A stretch of DNA of 64,000 bases from Armatimonadetes bacterium 55-13 (GTDB taxonomy: Bacteria; Armatimonadota; Fimbriimonadia; Fimbriimonadales; Fimbriimonadaceae): the NCBI GenBank assembly GCA_001898035.1, contig MKRX01000011.1, positions 126,648 through 190,647 on the forward strand. Direction: 5' to 3'. Shown piece after piece: positions 27,367 to 36,487 of the stretch (position 1 is the stretch's first letter; each line of letters starts with the position of its first letter). A program made the position numbers and the translations under genes. The notes below the pieces were generated by a model. The model saw only the letters and a list, made by a program, of their open reading frames with translations. It searched no databases and had not been told where the DNA came from.

Positions 27367-27405
27367 CGAAAAACCGGCCGTCCCAAAATATGGGATCAGC
27401 CGGTT
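27367..27405 (-). terminator. Rho-independent terminator after the 173-residue secreted protein gene
   Basis: On the minus strand AACCGGC pairs with GCCGGTT, and an inner TCCCA/TGGGA stem extends it; TTTTTCG follows directly. Confidence 0.7.
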
Positions 27406-27427
27406 GGTAGCTGCCTCCTGAATCGAT

Positions 27428-27949
27428 TTAGGAACTGACCGTCATGTCGTCCATTCCGATTAAGTCGCCATTCCCACCATTTCCAAGGATCACCATAGAG
27501 TCGAATCCGCCCTCCTCCGCCAAGTCCCAATCGAAGATCGTGTATCGATCATCTTTTACGATGGAATAAACCGAGAGGCCAACCTGGCTGCCATTCCGGT
27601 AGAACTCGACGACGGCAAATGTCGGATTGCTGGATATCGTCCTTTTTGAACTTGCCAGCATCTCAAAACTGGGAACTCGAAAGTAGCCCGTAATGTGATT
27701 CCAGGTTTGGTCGAACGTGATCACCACGGCTGCCCCATTTCCAAAGATTGCGTTGGGATTGCTGCGGGGCGGCAGAGAGCCAGGATCGGCAAGAATCGAA
27801 CCGGCGCCGTAGGCACTGAAGGTGGCGTGTCCGCCAAAAGCAGAGAAACTGGAATAGCTTCCGGTGCTCAGCGAGTCGAAGTTCTCCGACAGTGACGACG
27901 AGGCTCCCGCCACGGCCGAGAGTGCTAGGATCGTAAGATGCAGAGCCAT
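27428..27949 (-). CDS. Secreted protein of unknown function, 173 residues
   Basis: Signal peptide MALHLTILALSAVAGASS, then a Gly/Ser-rich beta-type protein with FDSLSTGSY near 24-32, VITFDQTWNHITGYF near 76-90 and a final GDLIGMDDMTVSS. It resembles the beta-sandwich part of PEP-CTERM proteins but has no PEP-CTERM tail. GAGG precedes the ATG. It sits between the two GH172 genes and its own terminator, downstream of the HTH regulator gene on the same strand. Confidence 0.6.
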   Translation of the reverse strand: MALHLTILALSAVAGASSSLSENFDSLSTGSYSSFSAFGGHATFSAYGAGSILADPGSLPPRSNPNAIFGNGAAVVITFDQTWNHITGYFRVPSFEMLASSKRTISSNPTFAVVEFYRNGSQVGLSVYSIVKDDRYTIFDWDLAEEGGFDSMVILGNGGNGDLIGMDDMTVSS

Positions 27950-27988
27950 ATTAACCTCAAGTACATTGAGTATATAAATATGGGTACT

Positions 27989-28615
27989 TTAAGACAAGTC
28001 CTTTTCTGCGATTTTGTGACTTGCCCCCGCATTGGGAAGAAGCATGGTGGTGAGAGTGGCTCGAACCAGTTCTTCGCCGTTTCCTGTGCCCGGCGCTGGC
28101 TCGCTGAGTGATCGAACCAGTTCCTGTAGATCCTCGATTGCCTGCTTCACCTTTAAAACGTTCTTTGGGCTCAGATACACCCGACTCCATTTGTAGGCAA
28201 GATAGTCTTGGAACGAAGGGTCAACATGGATCGCACGTTGAGCCGCTGCATGTTCGCGATCCGCCAACCTCATTTGACCACTGAAACGGTTGAGATAGAA
28301 CTCAATCGTCTCCCAATCGTGATCTCTCATCACAAATCGAGTAATCAGCCCTTTGTGAGCATAGAGGGCCTCGGTTCGAGATCGACGCTTGCGTTCCCCA
28401 ACTTGAATCAGTAACCCGACGCCAACCAGAGTCGCAACATGCTCGCCCACAGATGCAGGACTCTTTCCCAATTCGTTGGCAACTTCTCGGATTGCCAGCG
28501 CCTCGGTCGGCCAAAACGCGGAAAACACGTCTGAACATGGAACAGAACTCAGGGCCCTAACCTGCTCGGCATTCATCGGAAGCAGTTCTATTTGGCCGGG
28601 AAACTTCACTTCCAT
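27989..28615 (-). CDS. ArsR-like HTH regulator between the two GH172 genes
   Basis: 208 residues. A winged helix at about 15-85: LSSVPCSDVFSAFWP, ALAIREVANELGKSPASVGEHVATLVGVGLL. The rest is helical with no metal site, and the C-terminal region carries a charged tail. The frame is open upstream to 29200, but that extension is antisense to the GH172 gene at 28697, so the ATG at 28615 is chosen. It is divergent from that gene with 81 nt between starts. TAGAAT lies 13 nt before the ATG. Control of the GH172 genes is the simplest reading. Confidence 0.75.
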   Translation of the reverse strand: MEVKFPGQIELLPMNAEQVRALSSVPCSDVFSAFWPTEALAIREVANELGKSPASVGEHVATLVGVGLLIQVGERKRRSRTEALYAHKGLITRFVMRDHDWETIEFYLNRFSGQMRLADREHAAAQRAIHVDPSFQDYLAYKWSRVYLSPKNVLKVKQAIEDLQELVRSLSEPAPGTGNGEELVRATLTTMLLPNAGASHKIAEKDLS

Positions 28616-28683
28616 GTTATGTGGGGATATTCTACGGCATCCGTTCCATATCAATTGAGGTGCTAACTCAACAAAACGGAAGC

Positions 28684-28689
28684 TAAAAT
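28684..28689 (+). promoter_or_regulatory. -10 box of a leaderless GH172 gene
   Basis: TAAAAT with 7 nt to the GTG start at 28697. Confidence 0.45.
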
Positions 28690-28696
28690 CTACCTC

Positions 28697-29701
28697 GTGC
28701 TCGATCTGCCCGTACCTCTTTCGACCCACCAACTCACGACCTTCAACTTGGAAACACGCAACAAGACAGCTTGGATACCAAGAGGAGCCCGCGTAACTTT
28801 GGGAGAGACAGAAGGTCCCGGCTACATCGCCAAGCTCTGGATCACCTTTCCGGGGTGGTTCTGGCAGCACTGGTCGACCGAATCTCCGGTCAGCCAAACC
28901 ATCCTCAAGACACTGATCCTCCGCATCTATTTCGATGGCGCGGAAGAGCCTCAAGTCGCCGCCCCGGTCGGTGACTTCTTCGGCATCGGGCTCTGTGAAG
29001 TCGCAAATTACACCTCCGAGTACCTCGGCATGTCCAGCGGCGGCTTCTACTGCTCTTTCCCGATGCCCTTTCACCGCTCCGTTCGCATCGAAGTCGAGAA
29101 CTTGGACGCCACCATCGATACCGTCGTCTTCATGAACGCGCTCTACCAAAGAGTCGCTGAACTGCCGGAGGACATCCCCATCTTTCATGCCCAGTTCCAC
29201 ACCGGCGAGAATCCGGGTACGGAGGTATTGCCGGTGGCAGAGGCACTTGGATCAGGCAAGTTCGTCGGCTGTGCGCTCTCATGCCAGGGCAAGGACTTCA
29301 ACTACCTCTCCTTCCTGGAAGCGCCCGAGTACGTCTATGTAGACGACGATTGGAGTTCACCTCGTATCGTCGGGACCGGGCTTGAAGACTATTTTTTGGG
29401 CGGGTGGTATTTCCGAGAAGGCACGTTTGCCGGTCCGCACCACGGGGTGCCGGTGAAGGACACCTTGAACGCCTCCATCTCGATGTACCGAATCCATGAT
29501 CGCGATGCGATCCACTTTGACGAACGGTTTCGGTTCACCTTCCAAAACCCCTGGGAGGCTGATCGGTTAAAGACGTTCCGATATTCGACCGTAGGCTACC
29601 TTTACCTTGATCGCCCCACCGCAGCCCCCGAGATACCCCCGGTTCAAGACCTGCTCTGTTGGTACCGCGTTCGAAACTGCGATCATCAGTCGATACCTTA
29701 G
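28697..29701 (+). CDS. GH172 (DUF2961) glycosidase without signal peptide
   Basis: 334 residues from a GTG. DUF2961 landmarks: GPGYIAKLWITFPG near 43-56, APVGDFFGIG near 90, GFYCSFPMPF near 117 and VGTGLEDYFLGGWYF near 224-238. It lacks an export signal and the extra C-terminal domain of its paralogue, so it is probably cytoplasmic and acts on imported oligosaccharides. The pair looks like an outside/inside division of labour; that is inference. Confidence 0.82.
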   Translation: MLDLPVPLSTHQLTTFNLETRNKTAWIPRGARVTLGETEGPGYIAKLWITFPGWFWQHWSTESPVSQTILKTLILRIYFDGAEEPQVAAPVGDFFGIGLCEVANYTSEYLGMSSGGFYCSFPMPFHRSVRIEVENLDATIDTVVFMNALYQRVAELPEDIPIFHAQFHTGENPGTEVLPVAEALGSGKFVGCALSCQGKDFNYLSFLEAPEYVYVDDDWSSPRIVGTGLEDYFLGGWYFREGTFAGPHHGVPVKDTLNASISMYRIHDRDAIHFDERFRFTFQNPWEADRLKTFRYSTVGYLYLDRPTAAPEIPPVQDLLCWYRVRNCDHQSIP

Positions 29702-29731
29702 CTCCCGGGACTCTGCCGGTATGCTCGGTCA

Positions 29732-31288
29732 ATGTTACAATCCCTCATTTGCTCGGTTGTACTGTTGGGGACTCTTCCGGCCCAAGGGCCGGAGCAGGGG
29801 CCTCCGGGCGGATTCCAGGGTGGGCGAGCTCGACAGGGGCGCCCGACGACACCCGCGCCAACGGGTGAAGCCACCCCTTCCGGATCTCCGAACATCGAGC
29901 TATCGCCTTCCATCACCAAACACACCATTAACCTGCCCAGTGGTCCGCTGAACTACACCGCGACCGCCGCGCAGATTCCGCTTCGAAACGATAACGGCGA
30001 GGTGGAATGCCGCATGTTCTACGTGGCCTACACCAAGGATGGCGAGGATGTGCGAAAGCGTCCGGTCACCTTCGCCTTCAATGGTGGCCCCGGTAGCGCC
30101 ACGCTTTGGCTCCACATGGGAGCGCTCGGTCCGAAGCGTGCACCGATGAACGACGACGGCAGCCTGCCCAAGCCACCGTACGAGTCCGTGGACAACATGG
30201 AGAGTTGGCTCGATTTCACCGATGTGGTGGTCATCGATGCGCCCGGTACCGGCTACAGCCGCCTCGCTCGCCCAGAGTTGGCCAGCAAGTACTTCGGCAT
30301 CCGCCAAGACATCTCCGCCTTCACGTCCTTCATCCGTGAGTTTCTTGGCGAGCACCAGCGATGGCGGTCGCCCTTGTTTGTGGCGGGAGAAAGCTATGGC
30401 GGGATTCGAGGTTCGGGTCTGAGCTACAGCCTCTTCCGCAGTGGCATAGCTCTCAATGGATTCATCAGCATCTCCGGCACCAGTAACTACATGACGCTGG
30501 ATGGCATGCGTGGCAACGATTCCACCTACATCGGATTCCTTCCCTCCATGGCCGCCTGCGCTTGGTATCACCACAAACTTGGCTCTCGCTTCAAAACCGT
30601 CGATGCCTTGGTTCGTGAGACTCAGGATTGGATCGACAAGGAATACGCCTCCGCCCTGGAGCGTGGGGACAGCCTCTCCGCGAAGGAAAAGGACCATGTC
30701 GCTTCCAAACTCTCCGAATACCTCGGCTTGAGCAAGAAGTACTGTCTAGGTTCAAACCTCCGAATCACCGAGCGCGCGTTCTTCCGAGAATTGCTCCGAG
30801 ACGAAGGAATGACGATTGGCCGATACGATGGCCGGTTGACCGGCAAAGAAGAGACGATGGTGGGTGAGCGGTCCTCTGGCGACCCCAGCGACGAAGCGAC
30901 CACGCCTCCCTTCACCAGCACCGTCAACGACTACCTTCAGCGCGACCTCAAGATCGACACCACGATGCGATATCTCAACTCGGGCAACGTCCGACCTTGG
31001 GAAGAGCCGGAAGGCAGCTACGGCGAGACTGCTTCCGATCTCCGCAACTGCATCGCCAAGAACCCCACGTTCAAAGTGCTTTACTGCTGCGGGTACTACG
31101 ACCTGGCCTGTCCCCTGAATGCGACGATCTACACCGTCAACCACATGGGACTGAACGATGAACAGCGCTCCCGAATCTCGTATGAGTACTACCCGGCGGG
31201 CCACATGATGTACATCGAGAAGTCGTCCCGCAAGAAGTTCCATGACGACTGTGCGCAGTTCGTCAAGGACTGCTTAGCTTCCAAGTAA
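29732..31288 (+). CDS. Secreted S10 serine carboxypeptidase-like protein
   Basis: 518 residues with a signal peptide and a Pro/Gly/Gln-rich linker (to about 60). Peptidase S10 motifs: FAFNGGPGSATLWLHMGALGP near 115-135 (oxyanion hole), nucleophile in AGESYGGIRG near 220, Asp in YYDLACP near 456 and His in AGHMMY near 490. It releases C-terminal residues from peptides in the envelope or outside. TATGCT lies 7 nt before the ATG. The gene ends at a strong terminator shared with the convergent rhamnosidase gene. Confidence 0.9.
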   Translation: MLQSLICSVVLLGTLPAQGPEQGPPGGFQGGRARQGRPTTPAPTGEATPSGSPNIELSPSITKHTINLPSGPLNYTATAAQIPLRNDNGEVECRMFYVAYTKDGEDVRKRPVTFAFNGGPGSATLWLHMGALGPKRAPMNDDGSLPKPPYESVDNMESWLDFTDVVVIDAPGTGYSRLARPELASKYFGIRQDISAFTSFIREFLGEHQRWRSPLFVAGESYGGIRGSGLSYSLFRSGIALNGFISISGTSNYMTLDGMRGNDSTYIGFLPSMAACAWYHHKLGSRFKTVDALVRETQDWIDKEYASALERGDSLSAKEKDHVASKLSEYLGLSKKYCLGSNLRITERAFFRELLRDEGMTIGRYDGRLTGKEETMVGERSSGDPSDEATTPPFTSTVNDYLQRDLKIDTTMRYLNSGNVRPWEEPEGSYGETASDLRNCIAKNPTFKVLYCCGYYDLACPLNATIYTVNHMGLNDEQRSRISYEYYPAGHMMYIEKSSRKKFHDDCAQFVKDCLASK

Positions 31289-31290
31289 AA

Positions 31291-31333
31291 GAAAAAGGGG
31301 GACGGCGCCAATCGGCCCCACCCCCCTTTTTCT
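31291..31333. terminator. Bidirectional rho-independent terminator
   Basis: GAAAAAGGGGG (31291-31301) pairs with the C6-T5 stretch ending at about 31333. The A-tract and T-tract serve both strands, between the S10 peptidase and GH78 genes. Confidence 0.8.
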
Positions 31334-31346
31334 TCTCGAAGCTAAC

Positions 31347-34300
31347 TTATTGCTTCCAATCGGACGTGAACTTGTAAGTTCCTGATCCTACGGTATAGGT
31401 CATTGATCCAGACTCAATGGTTGGAGTTCCCTGAACATCGCTGATTACTTTTCCGGCACCTGAAACCGGGACCCGAATCTTGGCCCTGATGTTCGGCGGA
31501 ATGACCACCGTCAGGTTCAGTTTGTCGCCAGAGATTTTCCAGTCCGTCGAGATGACACCGCGAACGCTGTTGTACGAAGTCTTCGCATACGTCAGCTTGG
31601 GGTCAATCTGCGGAGCGATGGTGATTGTCTCAAATCCCGGAGTCTCGTAGTCGATACCGCCGACCTGAGCGAATACCCAGCCCATGACCGCACCGTAGGC
31701 GTAGTGAGCAAAGGAGTTCATTCCCGCATCCTGGAACCCGCGCTCGGGAGTCCAGCCATCCCAGCGCTCCCAAATAGTGGTCGCGCCGTTGACGATCTCA
31801 AATCCCCAGCTTGGGAAGGTGGTGTTGTGGAGCAGCCGGAAGGCAACATCGTTGCGACCGATCTTGCTCAAGACCTGCATGAGGTCTCGGGTGCCGACGA
31901 AGCCCGTCGAGAGGTGCCAACCGCGCTTCTCAATATCCGCCACCAATCGGTCGGCGGCTTTTTTCGCCATGTCGGGGCTCAACAGGTCGAACGCCAACGC
32001 CAGCACATATCCGCACTGGGTATCGCCCTTGACCACGCCGTCTGCCGACACATAAGCTTTGTTGAAGGCCGCTGCCACGTCATCGGCTAGTTTGCCGTAC
32101 TTGGCCGCGTCTTCGGTCTTACCCAGCACCTTCGCCGCTTGGGAGACCATGCGGGCGCTGGCTGCGAAGTAGGCCTCGTAGATGACTTCGTTCGGGGTGT
32201 TAGCATTGATGCTCAGCCAGTCGCCAAAGCAGTGGAATCGGGCCGGGGGCAGCAAGTCTGCGGTGCTACGGTTCTTGCAGAAGTCCACGAACTTGGCCAT
32301 CTGCGGATAGTGTTCACCCAGCAATCGCTCATCGCCGTAGACGTTGTAGATGGTCCAGGGGCAGATAACGCCGGCATCGGCCCAAGCCGGTCCGCCATCG
32401 CCTTCGGCGACCTTGAGCGGAGCAACCATCGGGAATTGACCGTCGGCTCGCTGGGCGTCGTCCAGGGCTACCAACCACTTGCGGAAGAACGACTGAACGT
32501 CCGAGTAAGTCGTGGCGGTTCGGATGTACGCCTGTGCGTCACCGGTCCAGCCCAATCGCTCGTCACGCTGCGGACAGTCGGTTGGGATGTCGATGAAGTT
32601 CATCTTCTGCGTCCACCAAGCATTGAGCGCCAGGCGGTTGATCATCGCATCCGAAGTCTCGATCGATCCGACTTCGGGAGTAGAACTGCTGATGGCAAGG
32701 GCCGTAACCGTATCTGCCGAGGGCTTGGACTTGAGGCCTTCGATTTGGATGTATTGGAATCCGTGGAACGTGAAGCGAGGCTCCCAGATCTCAGTTCCAT
32801 TACCCTTGCAGATGTAGCGATCGATGGCCTTCGCGCCTCGAAGATTAGCGGTGTAGATCGTGCCGTCTGGGTTCAGCTTTTCGACATAGCGAAGGACAAT
32901 TTCCTGACCTGGCTCACCTTTGACCTTCAACCGAGCGAACCCGGCTAGATTCTGGGCGAAGTCCAGGATATAAACCCCCGGCTTGATCTCCTTGATCGTC
33001 TTTGCCTTGAGTTCGTCATAGACTCGAACCGGATCCCCCGGGAACGCTTCCACCTTGGCGGTGATGTCGCTCACCGAATACGGCTTGACCCAGGTCGGAT
33101 TCAGGTAGCCCGGCTTGTCCCACCCGACCGCCTCTTTCTGAGCATCGTAGGTTTCGCCCATCAAGAAGTCCTGCTCGGTGGTTGCGCCAAGACCAGCGCT
33201 CCAGTTTTCGGAACTGGCGACGGTTTCCTTCTCGCCGTTGTTGTACTCCAGGTTCAACTGAACGCGAACGCGAGGCTTATCACCGTAGTGAGATCGGCGA
33301 CCTCCGTAGCCGACGTAACCGGAGTACCAGCCATCGCCCAGCATCGCGCCCACCGCATTGGCTCCGGACTTGAGCGACTTGGTGACGTCGAAAGATCGGT
33401 AATAGACTCGCTTATCGTAGTCGGACCAGCCCGGAGTGAAAAGATCATCGGTGACGCGCTGCCCGTTCAAGTGCAAGTCCACCAAGCCAAGCGCGGTGAC
33501 GTAAGCCGTCGCGCGCTTAAGACCGCCCTTCACATTGAAATCGGTTCGGTAGTAGGTGGCGGGTCGCACGTCCATCTCGCCAGGACGTCCCCACGGATTG
33601 ATCCCATATTCACCGACAACTTTGACCGGCCGACCGCTCTCGTCGCGCCACTGATCATCCGTCACCACCGCCGTTGGGGAACCGGTACCGGTGTCGAGAG
33701 AAAGCTTGCCCACCACGCCCGCGGCGCCCTTTTCGGTGTTTTCGGCGGTGATCGAGATCAAATTGTTGCCTTCGTCGAGGAACGGCTTGACATCGACCTT
33801 AACCGGTCGCTTCCAGGCATCTGTTTGGCCATCGCTTCGGGCGACTTCTTTACCGTTAATCGAGAGGACAAACTGATCGTCGGCGGTGAGGTTGAAAATG
33901 GCGCTGCGGATGCCCACCACGTTCGTGACATTGATCCGGCGCTGGAAGGTCTGCTTGCCCATCGGCGCATCGGCAGGAGTACCCGCTTGCCAAATCCAGG
34001 AAGCTCCCTTGAACGCGCCCGCCCCTTTAGAAGGAGCGTCGATGGCGATCCACTGCGCCTTCCAATCGCTCGGCTTCATGAGACCGGTCGAGAACGTAGC
34101 CGGCTTGCTCCAACCCGAAGCGTTACCCGCCTCGTCCCAAGTCTCGACCGACCACCAGCAATACTGGGTGCTGCCGAGAGGCTTTCCGGCATAGGCGATG
34201 CCGTAGGTGTCATCGGAACCGACCTTTCCGGAATCCCAAAGGTCTGCTTTCCCTTCTTTAAGCAGGCTGGGCTCGGAGGCCACTAACACACGATAGGCCG

Positions 34301-34463
34301 TCTGAAAAACGTTTCGAGGACCGCCAGCTTTGATCTTCCAACTTAAGACTGGCTGGGGACGATCAATACCTCGGGGTTCGGTAAGGCTCTCAACTCGTAG
34401 CTCAACGGGAACGGCATGCCCGGCGGCGGAAGCCAACGAAAGAGCGATAGGCAAAATGGTCAC
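31347..34463 (-). CDS. Secreted GH78 alpha-L-rhamnosidase
   Basis: 1038 residues from a GTG. A short signal peptide (LPIALSLASAAGHA) is followed by the fibronectin-like N-domain (VESLTEPRGIDRPQPVLSWKI), an inserted carbohydrate-binding-like domain (about 145-265), and the rhamnosidase N and concanavalin-like domains (YVTALGLVDLHLNG near 318). The (alpha/alpha)6 catalytic domain carries the diagnostic DCPQRDERLGWTGDAQ at about 630-645 with its acid residues; the C-terminal beta domain follows. It removes terminal rhamnose from pectin (RG-I), flavonoids or polysaccharides. The promoter right behind the BTAD regulator gene gives it a transcript of its own. Confidence 0.93.
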   Translation of the reverse strand: MTILPIALSLASAAGHAVPVELRVESLTEPRGIDRPQPVLSWKIKAGGPRNVFQTAYRVLVASEPSLLKEGKADLWDSGKVGSDDTYGIAYAGKPLGSTQYCWWSVETWDEAGNASGWSKPATFSTGLMKPSDWKAQWIAIDAPSKGAGAFKGASWIWQAGTPADAPMGKQTFQRRINVTNVVGIRSAIFNLTADDQFVLSINGKEVARSDGQTDAWKRPVKVDVKPFLDEGNNLISITAENTEKGAAGVVGKLSLDTGTGSPTAVVTDDQWRDESGRPVKVVGEYGINPWGRPGEMDVRPATYYRTDFNVKGGLKRATAYVTALGLVDLHLNGQRVTDDLFTPGWSDYDKRVYYRSFDVTKSLKSGANAVGAMLGDGWYSGYVGYGGRRSHYGDKPRVRVQLNLEYNNGEKETVASSENWSAGLGATTEQDFLMGETYDAQKEAVGWDKPGYLNPTWVKPYSVSDITAKVEAFPGDPVRVYDELKAKTIKEIKPGVYILDFAQNLAGFARLKVKGEPGQEIVLRYVEKLNPDGTIYTANLRGAKAIDRYICKGNGTEIWEPRFTFHGFQYIQIEGLKSKPSADTVTALAISSSTPEVGSIETSDAMINRLALNAWWTQKMNFIDIPTDCPQRDERLGWTGDAQAYIRTATTYSDVQSFFRKWLVALDDAQRADGQFPMVAPLKVAEGDGGPAWADAGVICPWTIYNVYGDERLLGEHYPQMAKFVDFCKNRSTADLLPPARFHCFGDWLSINANTPNEVIYEAYFAASARMVSQAAKVLGKTEDAAKYGKLADDVAAAFNKAYVSADGVVKGDTQCGYVLALAFDLLSPDMAKKAADRLVADIEKRGWHLSTGFVGTRDLMQVLSKIGRNDVAFRLLHNTTFPSWGFEIVNGATTIWERWDGWTPERGFQDAGMNSFAHYAYGAVMGWVFAQVGGIDYETPGFETITIAPQIDPKLTYAKTSYNSVRGVISTDWKISGDKLNLTVVIPPNIRAKIRVPVSGAGKVISDVQGTPTIESGSMTYTVGSGTYKFTSDWKQ

Positions 34464-34469
34464 GCCCGC

Positions 34470-34498
34470 ATTTTACGCCGCAAGACGTCAAGGTTCAA
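34470..34498 (-). promoter_or_regulatory. Promoter of the GH78 gene, nearly leaderless
   Basis: On the minus strand TTGAAC (34498-34493), 17-bp spacer, TAAAAT (34475-34470), then 6 nt to the GTG at 34463. It lies in the 36-bp gap behind the BTAD gene. Confidence 0.65.
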
Positions 34499-34499
34499 C

Positions 34500-36314
34500 C
34501 TAATTGGTGGCAAGCGTGAGTCGTTCCAGTTCCTCGCACACCCATTGACTCAATGTGCCCGCCGATTGTCCCTTGAGCGGATTCTTTGCGATTTTGACGT
34601 TGTCAGGATCAATCGACATGATATCCCGAATCAAATTCGCTTCCGCCGGCGAGCAAGAGTGCTGCAAGATCGCGCGATGATCGGCATTAGCGTGGATCAC
34701 GCATCGCGCGACATCCTCTCGTCCCAGTAGCTTAAAAGCTAGAGCCGCATAGTCCACCGCGATTTGATTGAACCGTAGCATGCCTTCTCGAAGAGTTCCA
34801 GACACACCGGCAATCAGAAAATCCAAACCTTCCTTCCGCTCACCCAGAGCGACCAATCCCAAACCTAAAGGAATCGGGAATACAACCCGACCGACCGGGA
34901 TGCGATCCGTACCGGCAAGCGAATGACGGCCATGTTCTACCGCTGCCTCCCATTGTTGCTGCACGGTACAAACGAAACTCAGATTTCCGTGAGCAACCGA
35001 CTTCGCCGCAACGATCTCGTCCTCGTCGGAATCGCCAATCTCGCGGATGACCTCCAGGTAGGTTTTTTTGGCGCCTTCGAAATCCAGGAGGTGCCATTGA
35101 ATCCCCGCCATTCCGATCTTGGTGCGCCACATCTTCACCCACTGACCTTGCTTTTGGAAGGCCTCGGTGGATCGTTGAATGAAGGCTTTTGCTTCGTCGT
35201 AGCGACGCTGCTCAAAGAACATAAATCCTTTCGTATTAAGGACTTGACCGTGGTAAATGCTTTCGGGAGTTGTATTGGCCAATACGAAGTCGCTCCACCG
35301 ATGGCCAACCTCGAATTCGCTCGACCAGCTTGCGATGGTGGTCGTCTGAGCGGCGACAGCGATTCTCTCCTCAGAGGCGCCATCCGTTTGATCGAGTGCC
35401 AGAGTCAGCAAACTCAACGTGGTGCGAGGATGGGCCATGGCCGCCGGTTGCGCACATTCGTGTGCCAGCAAGCTTAGCGCTTCCGTTCGGTTAGCTTTGA
35501 GGCTGGATTCAAACATGCGGGCTAGCAAAAGCAACTCACTTCGTGTCCGAATCAGATCTGGCTTGGGAATGACTTCTAGAGCGTTCGACTGGATGGCTTT
35601 CACCATTTTCTGAAGCTCTTTCGGCATCTCTATTCCCAGGTCGCTTCGGTAGTTATCGACGGCCGTCTTCGCCAAAACCATTGCCCCCGCCTTGCCTTTA
35701 AGCTGAAATTCCAGTCGGATGGCATGTTGCAGCGCCTCCGCGTGATGAGGGGTTATTGTCAGCACCTCCCGCCATGTCTCGGCGGCAAGTTCCAGATCGC
35801 CGTTTGCTTCGAGGTGTTTGGCCAGTTCGCCTCCAACTTCCGCAGCCTCAATCTCCATCCTTGGCCGCAGCTCGTCCAGCCACTCGAATTCCCATCCTTC
35901 CAAAAGCGTTCTTCGACGGATTTGCCACTCTTTTCGAAATGCATCCAGGCCATCTGGGCGATTCGCCGCAAGGAGGAATGTTCGATGCAACCTTTCAGAC
36001 TCGTCCAGATCCGTTCCCACCATGGCAGGATCCAGACGTAGCGTTTCACCCTCGGCGATGATGGGGTAACCACGCGGCAAGGACTTCTTCACCCGATGAA
36101 GTGCCGTTCGAAGGCTCGTCATCGCCGCCGAGTGATCATGCTCGGGCCAAAACTCCTGAGCGAGCGACTTTCTAGAAACGGGGCGTCCCTTCTTGATGGC
36201 GAGGTAGGCGATAGTTGCCGCCGCCGTCCGCGCCGGGAAACTCACAAGTTCCCCGTCGTTCTTTCTCATTTCAAAAGGGCCAAACAGCCTGACAAAATAC
36301 AGCCGGTCTTCCAC
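34500..36314 (-). CDS. SARP/BTAD-type transcriptional regulator
   Basis: 604 residues from a GTG. N-terminal winged helix about 5-100 (VRLFGPFEMRKNDGELVSFP, TAAATIAYLAIKKGRPVSR, ALHRVKKSLPRGYPI), then the BTAD domain (about 105-260; LAAETWREVLTITPHHAEAL) and a long TPR-like helical region. No P-loop ATPase is present, unlike large SARPs. It is the gene directly upstream of the rhamnosidase gene on the same strand (36-nt gap), so rhamnose-linked control is plausible. It is a longer relative of the regulator at 24060. Confidence 0.82.
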   Translation of the reverse strand: MEDRLYFVRLFGPFEMRKNDGELVSFPARTAAATIAYLAIKKGRPVSRKSLAQEFWPEHDHSAAMTSLRTALHRVKKSLPRGYPIIAEGETLRLDPAMVGTDLDESERLHRTFLLAANRPDGLDAFRKEWQIRRRTLLEGWEFEWLDELRPRMEIEAAEVGGELAKHLEANGDLELAAETWREVLTITPHHAEALQHAIRLEFQLKGKAGAMVLAKTAVDNYRSDLGIEMPKELQKMVKAIQSNALEVIPKPDLIRTRSELLLLARMFESSLKANRTEALSLLAHECAQPAAMAHPRTTLSLLTLALDQTDGASEERIAVAAQTTTIASWSSEFEVGHRWSDFVLANTTPESIYHGQVLNTKGFMFFEQRRYDEAKAFIQRSTEAFQKQGQWVKMWRTKIGMAGIQWHLLDFEGAKKTYLEVIREIGDSDEDEIVAAKSVAHGNLSFVCTVQQQWEAAVEHGRHSLAGTDRIPVGRVVFPIPLGLGLVALGERKEGLDFLIAGVSGTLREGMLRFNQIAVDYAALAFKLLGREDVARCVIHANADHRAILQHSCSPAEANLIRDIMSIDPDNVKIAKNPLKGQSAGTLSQWVCEELERLTLATN

Positions 36315-36446
36315 TGGGTAAAAAATCCCAGGGGAGTCGGCGCCAAGCCATACCCTCCCTGTTATGGGATCTATCAGCAGAATACAACTCCTTTCTCGGG
36401 GTTAGCGTGACAAATCGCAATAAGATTCGTCCAACCGAGAAAAAGT

Positions 36447-36470
36447 GGTCCAGGCATCCAAACCTGGACC
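36447..36470 (-). terminator. Rho-independent terminator of the second PEP-CTERM gene
   Basis: GGTCCAGG/CCTGGACC stem with an 8-nt loop; on the minus strand AC and TTTTT follow directly. It lies 17 nt after the stop at 36488. Confidence 0.75.
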
Positions 36471-36487
36471 CATTCTTGGAACGGAAC

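Noticed and set aside
28616-29200. N-terminal extension of the HTH regulator frame
   Set aside because: Antisense to a clear GH172 gene and without family sequence; the ATG at 28615 fits the regulator.
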